64,000 bases of DNA from positions 1 through 64,000 of the forward strand of contig NZ_CALFXI010000111.1 in NCBI RefSeq assembly GCF_937958065.1, written 5' to 3'. The notes beneath the pieces are model-generated. The model ran no database searches. It was not told the origin of the DNA and saw nothing but the letters and a program-made list of their open reading frames with translations. Below are positions 1 to 8,809 of this stretch, one piece after another. Every line of letters starts with the position of its first letter. Position 1 is the stretch's first letter. The stretch comes from an uncultured Steroidobacter sp. (GTDB lineage Bacteria; Pseudomonadota; Gammaproteobacteria; Steroidobacterales; Steroidobacteraceae). The translations under genes were made by a program, and so were the position numbers.

Positions 1-1
1 C

Positions 2-106
2 CGCAAGTCCATTCTGGGCACGCCAGGCATTCACGAGGACACGATCGACTGTCCGGAACGCATGATCCCCAAACGACACGTTGAGCTACTTGAATTGTGG
101 ATTTGA
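2..106 (+). CDS. C-terminal end of an unidentified protein (partial at window start)
   Basis: An open frame enters from the left edge and gives 34 residues ending HVELLELWI before a TGA at 104-106. No start lies in the window. The fragment is too short to assign a family. It is called only because the frame is open from the edge and the residue composition looks protein-like. The following 450 bases have no convincing gene, so this is probably the last gene of an upstream unit. Confidence 0.35.
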   Translation, partial: RKSILGTPGIHEDTIDCPERMIPKRHVELLELWI

Positions 107-557
107 CAAGCGAACCATGGAATGTACACCCAGTGCTCACTGCCATCCAACTGCGGTGCCTTCGGCACGATTTGCAGACTAGCGTGGGTGTAATTCAACG
201 CCAGCTGGCCGACCGCGGTCGCGCTGCAGTTCGTTTCTCCGAGCTGGCAGACGTTGGGCCGAACGTCCGCCACACGTTCATGGCGGGACGAGACTGTTCT
301 TATCAGCAGTTCCCAACCGCTTCCTGCGGAGAATACTTGCAATCCTCGCCGATACTTGTCGACGGCCGCGCCAGTGGTGCAGGCTCGAATCAGGGATTGG
401 ACGAGCCCGGCGGTCTGGCGCTTGAAGAGTCGACGAGCGATAGATTAAAAAGGCCATCGCGCAACGAATCTTACATGAATAAGGAATGTTTTCAGTCGAG
501 GAATGGAAGCAAGATCCCTCATACGTGCGCCAAGCCATCCAATTGACCAGGAACTGA
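107..557. other. Intergenic stretch without a convincing gene
   Basis: About 450 bases with several overlapping open frames on both strands, none with a recognisable domain, good ribosome binding site or signal peptide. It may be degenerate former coding sequence. An AGGAA at 549-553 sits 7 bases before an ACG triplet at 561 and belongs to the next gene. No terminator or repeat was recognised. Confidence 0.4.
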
Positions 558-593
558 CCTACGAAAAGAGCCCGGATCTTTCTATCCGCCGCA

Positions 594-899
594 TTGATTG
601 CCACCTTGAGCTTCGGATCTGCGCATGCAGATACGTCGGAGACCGGACGCGTGACGACGCTCATCGTGGAAGGTAACAACGTCATCTCCATCAATCTGAG
701 CGGCACGGATTCGACGGGTGAATGTTCCGGAGGTGCACGCTGGACGATCACTCCGAATGATCCGCTCTATAAAGAGAAGTACGCGACGATTTTGGCCGCT
801 GCACAAAGCGGTCAAGAAATAACGTTGGTCCACCTGTCCAGCAATGGCTGCGGGTTCTTTGCGAGCAACAAGGTGTACTACGTCCAGGTGAACTACTGA
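594..899 (+). CDS. Small secreted protein of unknown function
   Basis: The TTG at 594 gives a 101-residue protein whose N-terminus is hydrophobic and ends in an AHA signal-peptidase-like site. The mature part is short and beta-rich, with two cysteines (in GECSGG and NGCGFF) that could form a disulfide. The frame is open from 558. Translating from 561 gives a more typical signal peptide, with Lys-Arg-Ala-Arg before the hydrophobic core, and an AGGAA lies 7 bases upstream of 561. The codon there is ACG, not ATG. The real start may therefore be non-standard, or a former ATG may be mutated. The family was not recognised; an exported location is inferred. Confidence 0.55.
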   Translation: MIATLSFGSAHADTSETGRVTTLIVEGNNVISINLSGTDSTGECSGGARWTITPNDPLYKEKYATILAAAQSGQEITLVHLSSNGCGFFASNKVYYVQVNY

Positions 900-1230
900 C
901 CGGCTGGCTGTCGCGAATTCGTGCGTTATCGCTCGACTTCCAGAACGTAGTCACCCGTGTGCTGCGACGAAACATCTGGGAGAGCTTGTCAACTCGGGAG
1001 TGACACGTATACGCTTGCTGCAAGGGACTGCTTTTGTGACTTCACCGAACAGTCCTGACGGCTTCTCATATGCGCAGGCCCGAAGCGGGATCGTCTCTGG
1101 AGCGGGCGAGCGCGTGAGCCGAGATACATCGGCGTGGTTCACCTCACGAAACTTCAGTTGGAAAAGAGGTGATGCCGCGGGCGCATTTACGCGCTGGCAT
1201 GTTGGAGCAGGGACAATCCCAAGGTGCAAT

Positions 1231-1956
1231 ATGGGTCTGCTGGATACCGTCACGCGCAGGTTCTATCGAGCCGCCATCACCGGGCTCAACTTCCAGCGGA
1301 CGCGCCAGTGTCCGATGTGCAACTGGACGGGGTTTCAATTCCTGCCCGCCAACCAGGGTCCATTCTTCAGGTTCGATGCGACCTGTCCACGTTGCAAGTC
1401 GCAGGAACGACACCGGCTCGCTTACGTGTTGCTTGCCAAACGTTTGCCTGCGCGATTGGGAAAGGTGTTGCACTTCGCGCCCGAGCCTTGCATGACCCGG
1501 TGGCTGGCCTCCCGGGCGGACGACTACCACACGGCGGATCTATTGTTGCCGACCGTCATGCACAGGGAAGACATCTGCAACATGAGCTTCGCAGACGATA
1601 CGTTCGACCTCGTGTGGTGTTCTCACATCCTCGAGCACGTGGAGGACGATCATAAGGCGCTGCGCGAAATCCGCCGTGTTCTGAAGCCCGATGGCCTCGC
1701 AGTCATTCAGGTGCCCGTGTGGGGCGCGAAGACCAGCGATGAGCCGCTGAATACGCCCGAAGAAAGGATCATGAAGTACTTCCAGGAAGATCACGTGCGC
1801 CGTTATGGGGCGGACATCGAGAATCGGGTGCGCGCCGCCGACCTTTCACTGGAAACATTGCGTGCGGGTGATCTCGATCTGCATGTCGTGCTGAGACATG
1901 GGCTTTCCGATCTGTGCGGCATGGATCTCTTCCTGACGAGCAAAGTCGCAGCCTGA
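1231..1956 (+). CDS. Zinc-ribbon class I SAM-dependent methyltransferase
   Basis: A 241-residue protein. Near the N-terminus are paired cysteines, CPMC and CPRC, the latter followed by KSQERHR, a likely structural zinc ribbon. A class I methyltransferase fold follows, with motif-like DDTFDLVWCSHILEHVED and LREIRRVLKPDG of the Methyltransf_11 type. It should transfer a methyl group from S-adenosylmethionine; the substrate cannot be read from the sequence. The ATG at 1231 was chosen because AAGG lies about six bases upstream and the domain begins just after it, although the frame stays open to 1000. Similar proteins often occur near polysaccharide genes. A second zinc-ribbon methyltransferase lies at 62649-63482. 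Confidence 0.8.
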   Translation: MGLLDTVTRRFYRAAITGLNFQRTRQCPMCNWTGFQFLPANQGPFFRFDATCPRCKSQERHRLAYVLLAKRLPARLGKVLHFAPEPCMTRWLASRADDYHTADLLLPTVMHREDICNMSFADDTFDLVWCSHILEHVEDDHKALREIRRVLKPDGLAVIQVPVWGAKTSDEPLNTPEERIMKYFQEDHVRRYGADIENRVRAADLSLETLRAGDLDLHVVLRHGLSDLCGMDLFLTSKVAA

Positions 1957-2918
1957 CCGGCAATGACCGGGCCGTCAGGAACGGCAACTGCAACTGCGCT
2001 CTTCGTCTCACGCTCTGAAATTTCCGGTTACGCGTCGTTAACTGCTACCGGTTACCCCCTTCAAAGAACGCAACGGTGGCGGCGGGAATCACGACTGTCT
2101 GAAGCGTGGTTTCATGAATGAAGTAGATTGTATTCGTAAAAATGGTGTATCTTCGGTCCGGGACAGACCGATAGCCATGCGTCGCAGATGCCCGGAGCGC
2201 GGGAGCACTTCGCGCACGAGGGCATACGGTGCGCTTGCATGGCGAGAGTCGTGATTGCGCTGATCGAGTTGGTGAGATTTGCCATCGATTCATGACATCG
2301 GGTTGCGCGCATGTGGGCGGATCTGATCGATCGAGACGATGGCGGGCAATTAGAATTGTCCGAGTATTGACGCACCTGGCGTTACGGTGATAAGTACGCC
2401 GCTGACCACACCCGCGACGAAAGGGTGGGACTTCAAGGGGGGAATGCTGTGCAGTCGGTGACCACGAATGGCGTATTGTCTGGCGCAAAGTTGGTAGCGC
2501 TAGCAATTACAGACCCGATAAACGCGAAGCCAAGCCCATCGGAATCCGAAAAAACCAGGGATTTCGAACAGGTAATTGTTACCGATCTCAATGAATCGGT
2601 GCGACGGAACCCGGGCATGAAAACGGAAACGGGGCGCGCCCCGAATCAAGCGATGAGCACGCATGCCTGCTTCGAGGAGCAGCTGCTCGACGTATTCGCC
2701 TGTGGTCGGAGTCACGCGCTGGCCGCGCGTTTCCGGATGTGACATCGGCAGGGGGAGGTGTCGGTACATATCCCCTGGCCGGCGCCTCTCCCTTTTTTGT
2801 CATCGAGATCGCCGCGAGGCACATGACGGATTTGCGACGCGCTGTCGCGGATCGATGTGTCGGCACAGCCGCGACGAAGCTCCTGAGTCCCCATAACCAA
2901 GATCCAAGAGAACAGACC
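1957..2918. other. Long intergenic region upstream of the TonB receptor
   Basis: About 960 bases with no credible gene; open frames on both strands lack domains and proper starts. It contains two CCGGTTAC words at 2024-2031 and 2048-2055, an AT-rich stretch near 2115-2155, and a short palindrome CAATT-AG-AATTG at 2347-2358. It probably holds the promoter and control sites of the receptor at 2919. The two CCGGTTAC words are unusually far upstream (about 870 bases), so a small RNA or lost gene between them and the receptor is possible. Confidence 0.5.
2024..2056. promoter_or_regulatory. Possible LacI-type operator half-sites
   Basis: CCGGTTAC at 2024-2031 and CCGGTTACC at 2048-2056 are direct repeats 24 bases apart. 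The second matches one half of the perfect palindrome GGTAACCGGTTACC found upstream of the receptor at 49547-52525. LacI-family operators typically centre on a CG step, as here. The left arms are degenerate (TGCTA instead of GGTAA), so binding strength is uncertain. Confidence 0.35.
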
Positions 2919-5900
2919 ATGTCCAAGAAATTCTGCAAGGATGGCACTCATTCCGTGTTGAAGATGAAGTCGACCGGCTTCCAGACATTGGCGGCTTGTG
3001 GGTTGCTGATCCCGCTTTCGGTGCAGGCGCAAGTCACGCCTCCGGAATCCGAGTCGGCCAGTGCGTCCAGTGCGTCGTCGGCAACCAGCCCGGATCAGGG
3101 CGGTGGTTCCCGCGGGCTCGAAGAAATTCTCGTCACCGGCACCCGCATCATGTCGAGCGGCTACAATGCGCCGACGCCGACCTCGGTCATCAGCGCTGAG
3201 CAGCTTACTGCGAATGCCCAGCCCAATATTTTCACGACGGTCGCGCAGCTGCCGTCGCTTCAGGGGTCCACTGGCACGCAGACCAACACGTTCAGTACCT
3301 CCAGCGGTGCGCAGGGCCTGAGCTCGTTCTCGTTACGCGGCCTGCAACCGATCCGCACGCTGACTCTGCTCGATGGCCAGCGCGTCGTCGGAGCGAATGT
3401 CACGGGCGTGCCCGACGTGAGTCTGTTTCCTCAGCTGCTGATCGAGCGCGTCGACGTGGTCAATGGCGGCGCATCCTCGTCCTATGGTTCCGACGCGGTG
3501 GGCGGTGTGGTCAACTTCGTTACGAACACGCGTTTCGAAGGGATCAAGGGAAACATCCAGGGCGGTATCACCAACTACGATGACGATGAAACGATCGTCG
3601 CTCAGCTCGCCGCCGGCAGCAGCTTCCTCGATGGCCGCCTGCACGTGGTGGGCAGCGTCGAGTATCACGATGAAAAAGGTGTGGGCCCGGGTCCCTACGG
3701 CGTCGGTCTCGCGGGCGGTCGCGACTGGTTTACGCAGCGGACGCTGGTCAACCGCAACGTGCTGAATGACGGCTCTCCCCAATACACAGTCATCGATTAC
3801 GCGCAGCCCTACAACTACACCAAGTACGGTCTGATCACGGCCGGGCCGCTGCAGGGAATTGCATTCGACGAAGCCGGCAACCCGTTCGAGTTCCAGTATG
3901 GCTCGAACGGAGTCCCTGATCGGAATGCGGCCGGCACCGTCAGCGGCTGTCTGCCGGGCTTCTGTGTCGGCGGCGATCTGTCCGGCAACGTGGACTCTGG
4001 CCGCACGCTGCAGTCTGCATTGGAGCGCGTCAACGGATACGGCCGCGTCGGATTCGAGTTCGCGGACGACGACGAAATCTATGTGACGGCCAATCTGGCC
4101 CAGGTCCAGACTCACAATCAGCCGATCAACGGCATGAATCGGCCGAACCTCACCATCGAGTGCAGCAATCCGTTCCTGCCTGCCGTCATCCAGCAGCGGT
4201 GCGCGGAAGAGGGGATCACCAGCTTCCAGTACGGCACCAGCAACGCGATTCTGCCGAGCACGCAGGTGTACACCGACCGCCGTCAATATCGTTTCGTGCT
4301 GGGCGCGATGGGTGGACTCTCCGTGATGGGCAAGGACTGGAACTACAACGGCTATTACGAACACGGAGTGAATTTCTCCGATATCGATGTCAAGAGCATC
4401 ATGCTGTCGCGTCGCTTCAATCAGGCGATCAACGCGACCCTGCTGGACGGCAATATCGTTTGCGCCGATCCGGTGGCACGGGCGAACGGCTGTGTGCCCA
4501 TCAACATCTTCGGCGGCATGCGACCCTCGGACGCCGCGTTCAACTACATCATGCCTGCCAAGGGACCGTATCAGCGGACACGACAGAACCAGGAAGTGGC
4601 CAGCTTCAACATCTCCGGCTCGCCGGTGGATCTGTGGGCAGGGCCGCTCGCGATCGCGTTCGGTGTGGAGTATCGAAAGGAGGAATATCGCGTTCGCGCC
4701 GATGCCTATGGCAACGGCATCAACGCCCAGGCGGGCATCGAGGGTACGCCCTACGACGCGAACTATCCGGCCGATCCAGTGCTGCTGGACACGGGCAACA
4801 ACTGGTATGCGGGCAACTACAAGAACGGCGAGGGCGAGTACAGCGTCAAGGAAGCTTATCTCGAGTTCGATCTGCCGCTGTTCGATTCGGAAAGCGCCGG
4901 TCGAGCGAACCTGAATGCCGCCTCGCGCGTGACCGATTACAGCACCTCCGGAACGATCGATGTCTGGAAGATCGGCGGCACGTGGGATACTCCGCTCGAT
5001 GGACTGCGCCTGCGCGCAACCACGTCGCGCGATGCGCGTGCGCCGAATCTCTCGGAATTGTTCGCAGCGCCGGTCACGACCACGCTGCCGAACTTCCTGG
5101 ATCCGTTCCGCAACATCAACGTGCTCGCGATCCAGAACCAGGTCGGCAATCCCGCGCTCACTCCGGAGATCGCCCGCAACACTTCGTTCGGTGTGGTGCT
5201 GTCCGAACCGGCCTGGCTGCCGAACTTCAGCGTCTCGGTCGACTATTACAAGATCAAGATCGACGACGTCATCTCCAGCCTCGGGGCCAATGACATCGTC
5301 AACTTCTGTTTCCGGGGCGTGCTGCCGCAGACCTGCAACTCGTTCAACCTGAACAACCCGAACGGACCGAACTTCATCAACGTGCAGTCGTTCAACTTCG
5401 CGTCGATCGAGACCTCGGGCTTCGACATCGAAGCGAGCTATCGCTGGCCGCAGGCGTTCGGTTTGCCCGGGACCGTCACGGTGCGCGGACTGGCTACACA
5501 CATCCGCGAATACATCACCGACAATGGCTTGCCGGGCACCATCCCGAATGACACGGCGGGGGTGAACATCGGCAATACGCCGGATTGGAAAGTGCTGGCA
5601 ATCCAGAGCTACGACACCGACCGATTCTCGTTCATGATCCAGGAACGATGGATCAGCGATGGTGTGCTGGGCAATCAGTACATCGAATGCCAGCCGGGAA
5701 CCTGCCCGGTCTCCACCGTGAATCGGCCGACCATCGACAACAATCACGTCGACGGGGCTTTCTACCTCGACATCGGTGGCTCGTACCAGCTACTGCCGAA
5801 CACGACCGCCTATTTCAAGGTCGACAACGTGCTCGACGAGGATCCGGCGCGGGTGACGATTTTCAGCAACCCGGCGCTGTATGACGCTCTGGGCCGGGTG

Positions 5901-5930
5901 TATCGACTCGGCGTGCGTTTCGATCTCTGA
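2919..5930 (+). CDS. TonB-dependent outer-membrane receptor
   Basis: A 1003-residue receptor. It has a long signal peptide (cleavage likely after VQA, about residue 37), a Ser/Ala-rich spacer, then EEILVTGTRI leading into a plug domain with the usual VDVVNGGASSSYGSDAVGGVVN segment. A beta-barrel follows and ends in an aromatic C-terminus (GVRFDL). It should import a large substrate across the outer membrane using TonB energy. The next gene is a secreted GH43 glycosidase, so the substrate is probably an arabinose- or xylose-containing oligosaccharide (inference). The ATG at 2919 was preferred over the open frame to 2739 because the signal peptide starts there. A strong terminator follows at 5941. 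Confidence 0.9.
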   Translation: MSKKFCKDGTHSVLKMKSTGFQTLAACGLLIPLSVQAQVTPPESESASASSASSATSPDQGGGSRGLEEILVTGTRIMSSGYNAPTPTSVISAEQLTANAQPNIFTTVAQLPSLQGSTGTQTNTFSTSSGAQGLSSFSLRGLQPIRTLTLLDGQRVVGANVTGVPDVSLFPQLLIERVDVVNGGASSSYGSDAVGGVVNFVTNTRFEGIKGNIQGGITNYDDDETIVAQLAAGSSFLDGRLHVVGSVEYHDEKGVGPGPYGVGLAGGRDWFTQRTLVNRNVLNDGSPQYTVIDYAQPYNYTKYGLITAGPLQGIAFDEAGNPFEFQYGSNGVPDRNAAGTVSGCLPGFCVGGDLSGNVDSGRTLQSALERVNGYGRVGFEFADDDEIYVTANLAQVQTHNQPINGMNRPNLTIECSNPFLPAVIQQRCAEEGITSFQYGTSNAILPSTQVYTDRRQYRFVLGAMGGLSVMGKDWNYNGYYEHGVNFSDIDVKSIMLSRRFNQAINATLLDGNIVCADPVARANGCVPINIFGGMRPSDAAFNYIMPAKGPYQRTRQNQEVASFNISGSPVDLWAGPLAIAFGVEYRKEEYRVRADAYGNGINAQAGIEGTPYDANYPADPVLLDTGNNWYAGNYKNGEGEYSVKEAYLEFDLPLFDSESAGRANLNAASRVTDYSTSGTIDVWKIGGTWDTPLDGLRLRATTSRDARAPNLSELFAAPVTTTLPNFLDPFRNINVLAIQNQVGNPALTPEIARNTSFGVVLSEPAWLPNFSVSVDYYKIKIDDVISSLGANDIVNFCFRGVLPQTCNSFNLNNPNGPNFINVQSFNFASIETSGFDIEASYRWPQAFGLPGTVTVRGLATHIREYITDNGLPGTIPNDTAGVNIGNTPDWKVLAIQSYDTDRFSFMIQERWISDGVLGNQYIECQPGTCPVSTVNRPTIDNNHVDGAFYLDIGGSYQLLPNTTAYFKVDNVLDEDPARVTIFSNPALYDALGRVYRLGVRFDL

Positions 5931-5940
5931 TGCAATCTCG

Positions 5941-5970
5941 AAGGCGACCCGCTGCGGGTCGCCTTTTTTT
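5941..5970 (+). terminator. Rho-independent terminator
   Basis: A perfect 10-bp stem (AAGGCGACCC with GGGTCGCCTT), 5-base loop GCTGC, and eight T residues at 5963-5970. It starts 11 bases after the receptor stop codon and ends only 27 bases before the GH43 start. Confidence 0.92.
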
Positions 5971-5997
5971 CGGCTCGGAAAGCTCGGAAGTTTGTCG

Positions 5998-7341
5998 ATG
6001 ATGAAACTATCGCTACGTCACCTCCTGTCCGTCAGTATCGCGGGACTGCTGCAAGCCGGGGCAGCGTTCGCGACCAATCCCCTGATCATGGATCAGTTCA
6101 CCGCCGACCCGACGGCGCGCGTGTTCGAGGGCAAGGTCTACGTTTACCCATCGCACGATATCAAGGCGCCGCCCGGGTACAAGGGCAAGCCGAACTGGTT
6201 CGTCATGGAGGACTACCACGTATTCTCCTCCGAGAATCTGACGGACTGGACGGATCACGGCGTGATCGTGAAGCAGACGGACGTGGAATGGGCCGAGCCC
6301 ACTGCGTACAGCATGTGGGCACCGGACAGCGTCTTCAAAGACGGCAAGTATTACTTCTACTTCCCGGCGATCGCGAAAAGCGGCGGATTCAGAATTGGCG
6401 TGGCGACCGCCGACCGGCCCTATGGGCCCTTCAAGCCCGAGGCCACTTACATCGAAGGCGTGAAGGGCATCGATCCGGCGGTGCTCATCGACAAGGATGG
6501 CAGTGCCTATCTGTATTACTCGCTGGACAGGATCTTCGTCGCCAGGCTGAAGCCCAACATGCTTCAGATCGAGGGTGAGCCCAAGGTCTTCGACAATCTG
6601 CCGAAGAAGGGCTTGCAGGAAGGACCCTTCGTGTTCGAACGCAACGGCATCTACTATCTCACCTATCCGCACGTGGAGAACAAGACCGAGCGGCTCGAGT
6701 ATGCGACCAGCTCATCGCCGCTGGGGCCGTTCAAATGGGCGGGCGTGATTCTCGATGAAGCGGAAAGCGGCTGCTGGACCGTGCACCATTCCATCGTCGA
6801 TTACCGGGGTCAGTGGTATCTGTTCTACCACGACAAGGATCTTTCGCCCGGCTTCGACAAGAACCGCTCGATCCGGGCCGACAAGTTGTTCTTCAACGCC
6901 GACGGCACGATCCGCAAAGTCATTCCGACGCTGCGTGGCGTCGGGCTCGTGCAGGCGAGGAGCGAAATCCAGATCGACCGCTACAGTGCGACCAGCGGCG
7001 ACGGCGTCGGCGTTTCGTTCCTGGACGAGGCGAATCCGCACGCAGGCTGGAAAACCACGTTCAGTGCCGCCAGCTCGTGGGTGCGATTCAACGAAGTCGA
7101 CTTCGGACGGGGCAACCAGAAGTCGATCGAAGTGCGCGCCAGGGCGCCCGCCGGAGGCGCGCTCGAGATCCGTCTGGACAAGCAAGACGGGCCGGTGCTC
7201 GGGCGCGTACAAGTCGGCCAGGGAACCGATTGGAGAACGGCGCGGGTTGCCGCGGAAAACATTCCTGCGGGTGTGCACGACCTCATCGTGACGCAGGCCG
7301 GCGCAGGAAGCGTCGAGGTGGATTGGGTCAGTTTCCGTTGA
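5998..7341 (+). CDS. Secreted GH43 glycoside hydrolase with C-terminal CBM6 domain
   Basis: A 447-residue protein with a signal peptide ending AFA at residue 25. The five-bladed propeller of family GH43 carries the expected acidic triad: Asp37 in TADPTARVF (base), Asp159 in GIDPAVLID (pKa modulator) and Glu208 in LQEGPFVFE (acid). From about residue 330 a CBM6-like carbohydrate-binding domain follows (FNEVDFG, IEVRARAPAGG, VEVDWVSF). Family members are inverting alpha-L-arabinofuranosidases, beta-xylosidases or galactosidases; which one this is cannot be told by eye. GGAAG lies 7 bases before the first of two adjacent ATGs (5998 and 6001). The gene sits just after a strong terminator, so it needs read-through or its own promoter. 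Confidence 0.9.
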   Translation: MMKLSLRHLLSVSIAGLLQAGAAFATNPLIMDQFTADPTARVFEGKVYVYPSHDIKAPPGYKGKPNWFVMEDYHVFSSENLTDWTDHGVIVKQTDVEWAEPTAYSMWAPDSVFKDGKYYFYFPAIAKSGGFRIGVATADRPYGPFKPEATYIEGVKGIDPAVLIDKDGSAYLYYSLDRIFVARLKPNMLQIEGEPKVFDNLPKKGLQEGPFVFERNGIYYLTYPHVENKTERLEYATSSSPLGPFKWAGVILDEAESGCWTVHHSIVDYRGQWYLFYHDKDLSPGFDKNRSIRADKLFFNADGTIRKVIPTLRGVGLVQARSEIQIDRYSATSGDGVGVSFLDEANPHAGWKTTFSAASSWVRFNEVDFGRGNQKSIEVRARAPAGGALEIRLDKQDGPVLGRVQVGQGTDWRTARVAAENIPAGVHDLIVTQAGAGSVEVDWVSFR

Positions 7342-7372
7342 CCGAACCGTACTCTCGAACGCTGACTTACCA

Positions 7373-7408
7373 ACACCGAGAATCCGGTGTAGCACTCACC
7401 TTGAGTGC
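7373..7408. terminator. Two small hairpins between convergent genes
   Basis: ACACCG (7373-7378) pairs with CGGTGT (7385-7390), and GCACTCA (7392-7398) pairs with TGAGTGC (7402-7408). They lie between the ends of the GH43 gene and the minus-strand TPR gene. Neither has a T tract, so a role in ending transcription is only inferred from position. Confidence 0.35.
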
Positions 7409-7417
7409 ATGGGCAGG

Positions 7418-8797
7418 TTACTTGGAGGGTGCGCGGCTCGCGTACAACGGCAGCAACGCGCTGCCGCGTACCCAGCCAGAAATCTCCCGCTCTCCGTCCA
7501 CCTTGCGCCAGCCAAGGAAAGGGCGACCGCCGACGACGACCGTGCCGGCCGACAGCGGCGAGGTTTCTTCCGTCGGCACCAGGTCGGTGGGCACCGGGCT
7601 CACGTTTGCGCTCTGGATCAGAATGGCCGCGTGGGGATGAGCGAAAGAGCCATACGCGTTCCAACTCGCGACTGATGCAATCAGAACGATCGCGCCGAGT
7701 GCGGCAACACTGCGACCGGCCCACAGAACGGTGACGCCTCGCAATCGAGATTCATCGCCACGCGAGTACAGCGAAAGCACCAACACACAGCAGCCGGCTG
7801 CGGTGAGGAGCGCGGCGAACAGCGCCAGGCGTTGCCAGCCGGCCGGTGAGAGCAGGGCGGGTGCACGCTCATACCAAGTGCCAGACAACAGGCGACGCAG
7901 GTTTCTATCGACCGACTCGGTCTCGCCCAGGGCGGCGAGCAACGCGTCGCGAGTATCCGAGCCGGTGGGATGTTGGATGAATGCCGCGGCCGCGTGCGCG
8001 ATCGCGAGGTTCAACTCGCCTTGTTGCGTTTGATAAGCCGCGAGATTGCGATGCGCGGCCCAATCGTTCCAGTTGTTCTGCAGCGCTGCCTGCGCGTGCT
8101 CCGCGACTTCCGGAGCGAGTTCTTCCGGCGGCTCTTCCACAGCCATTTCCGGTTCCGCTTGCGCAGTGGGCGGCGGCGGAACGCCCAACCCAGAGGTGGG
8201 GGCCGGGCTGCCGGGTGCGGGAGGCGCCGACCACGGTACGTCAGCGAACGCTTGCGAACCAACCAGGATGACGATGAGCATCGCGCCCGCGACGGACGGC
8301 AACCAATGCCCGAGCCGATTGGGAAACATCCGCTCCCGCTTCGGCATCTCGACGGTTGCGGCGACGCTGGTTGCGTCCTGCAGCCAATCGCGTGTCGGTT
8401 GAACGTTCGGCCCATAGAGGCCGTGCTCCGTCGTTTGCCACAGCGCGCGCCAGCGAGAGGTTACGGCTGCATCGCCAGTGAGCGCGTGCGCGGCCTGTGT
8501 AATTTCGGTGACGCACGGCGCCGAAGTTCGAATGTCCCAAACGCGAGCCGTCGCCCGGAGCCAAGCATGCAAGTGCGCCGGACGCGGCGTTGCGTTGGAG
8601 CGTTGCAGAGATTTCAGCAAGCGTCGCATTTCCTTGAGGCCGGCGCGTCGGATGCGATTCGGACACTCCAGCAGTGCGCGTCGCCACGCGAGCCCGAGCC
8701 AGAGCAGGGCGGGAATGCCCAGCGCCAGCGCGATGAACCAGAACGGACTGAGCGACCAGGGTGTCGCGGCGAGCTCGCCCACCGGCAGCGGATGCAT
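7418..8797 (-). CDS. TPR and SH3-like membrane protein (BatE-like)
   Basis: A 459-residue protein. It has an N-terminal membrane segment (about residues 17-38), a further one near PSVAGAMLIVILVG, a Pro/Glu-rich linker, and a TPR-like helical stretch (ALQNNWNDWAAHRNLAAYQT and following). Two more membrane segments precede a C-terminal SH3-like domain ending in GWVRGSALLPLY. TPR plus SH3 at the end of a VWA-protein operon resembles the BatE component of Bacteroides aerotolerance-type operons. The start lies 12 bases after the stop of the VWA gene, with AGAGG ahead of the ATG, so it is in the same transcript. Its precise role is unknown; protein-protein scaffolding at the membrane is inferred. 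Confidence 0.7.
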   Translation of the reverse strand: MHPLPVGELAATPWSLSPFWFIALALGIPALLWLGLAWRRALLECPNRIRRAGLKEMRRLLKSLQRSNATPRPAHLHAWLRATARVWDIRTSAPCVTEITQAAHALTGDAAVTSRWRALWQTTEHGLYGPNVQPTRDWLQDATSVAATVEMPKRERMFPNRLGHWLPSVAGAMLIVILVGSQAFADVPWSAPPAPGSPAPTSGLGVPPPPTAQAEPEMAVEEPPEELAPEVAEHAQAALQNNWNDWAAHRNLAAYQTQQGELNLAIAHAAAAFIQHPTGSDTRDALLAALGETESVDRNLRRLLSGTWYERAPALLSPAGWQRLALFAALLTAAGCCVLVLSLYSRGDESRLRGVTVLWAGRSVAALGAIVLIASVASWNAYGSFAHPHAAILIQSANVSPVPTDLVPTEETSPLSAGTVVVGGRPFLGWRKVDGEREISGWVRGSALLPLYASRAPSK

Positions 8798-8809
8798 GTC
8801 GAAGACCTC

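Noticed and set aside
2347..2358. Short palindrome CAATT-AG-AATTG as an operator
   Set aside because: Too short and AT-biased to support a claim without a second copy.
2425..2742. A possible 105-residue gene in the long intergenic region
   Set aside because: No domain, weak start context, and no protein-like pattern; treated as non-coding.
3333..5747. An 804-codon open frame on the minus strand inside the TonB receptor
   Set aside because: It is antisense to a clear receptor, has no domain, and its Arg/Asp/Val-rich composition is a GC-codon shadow.
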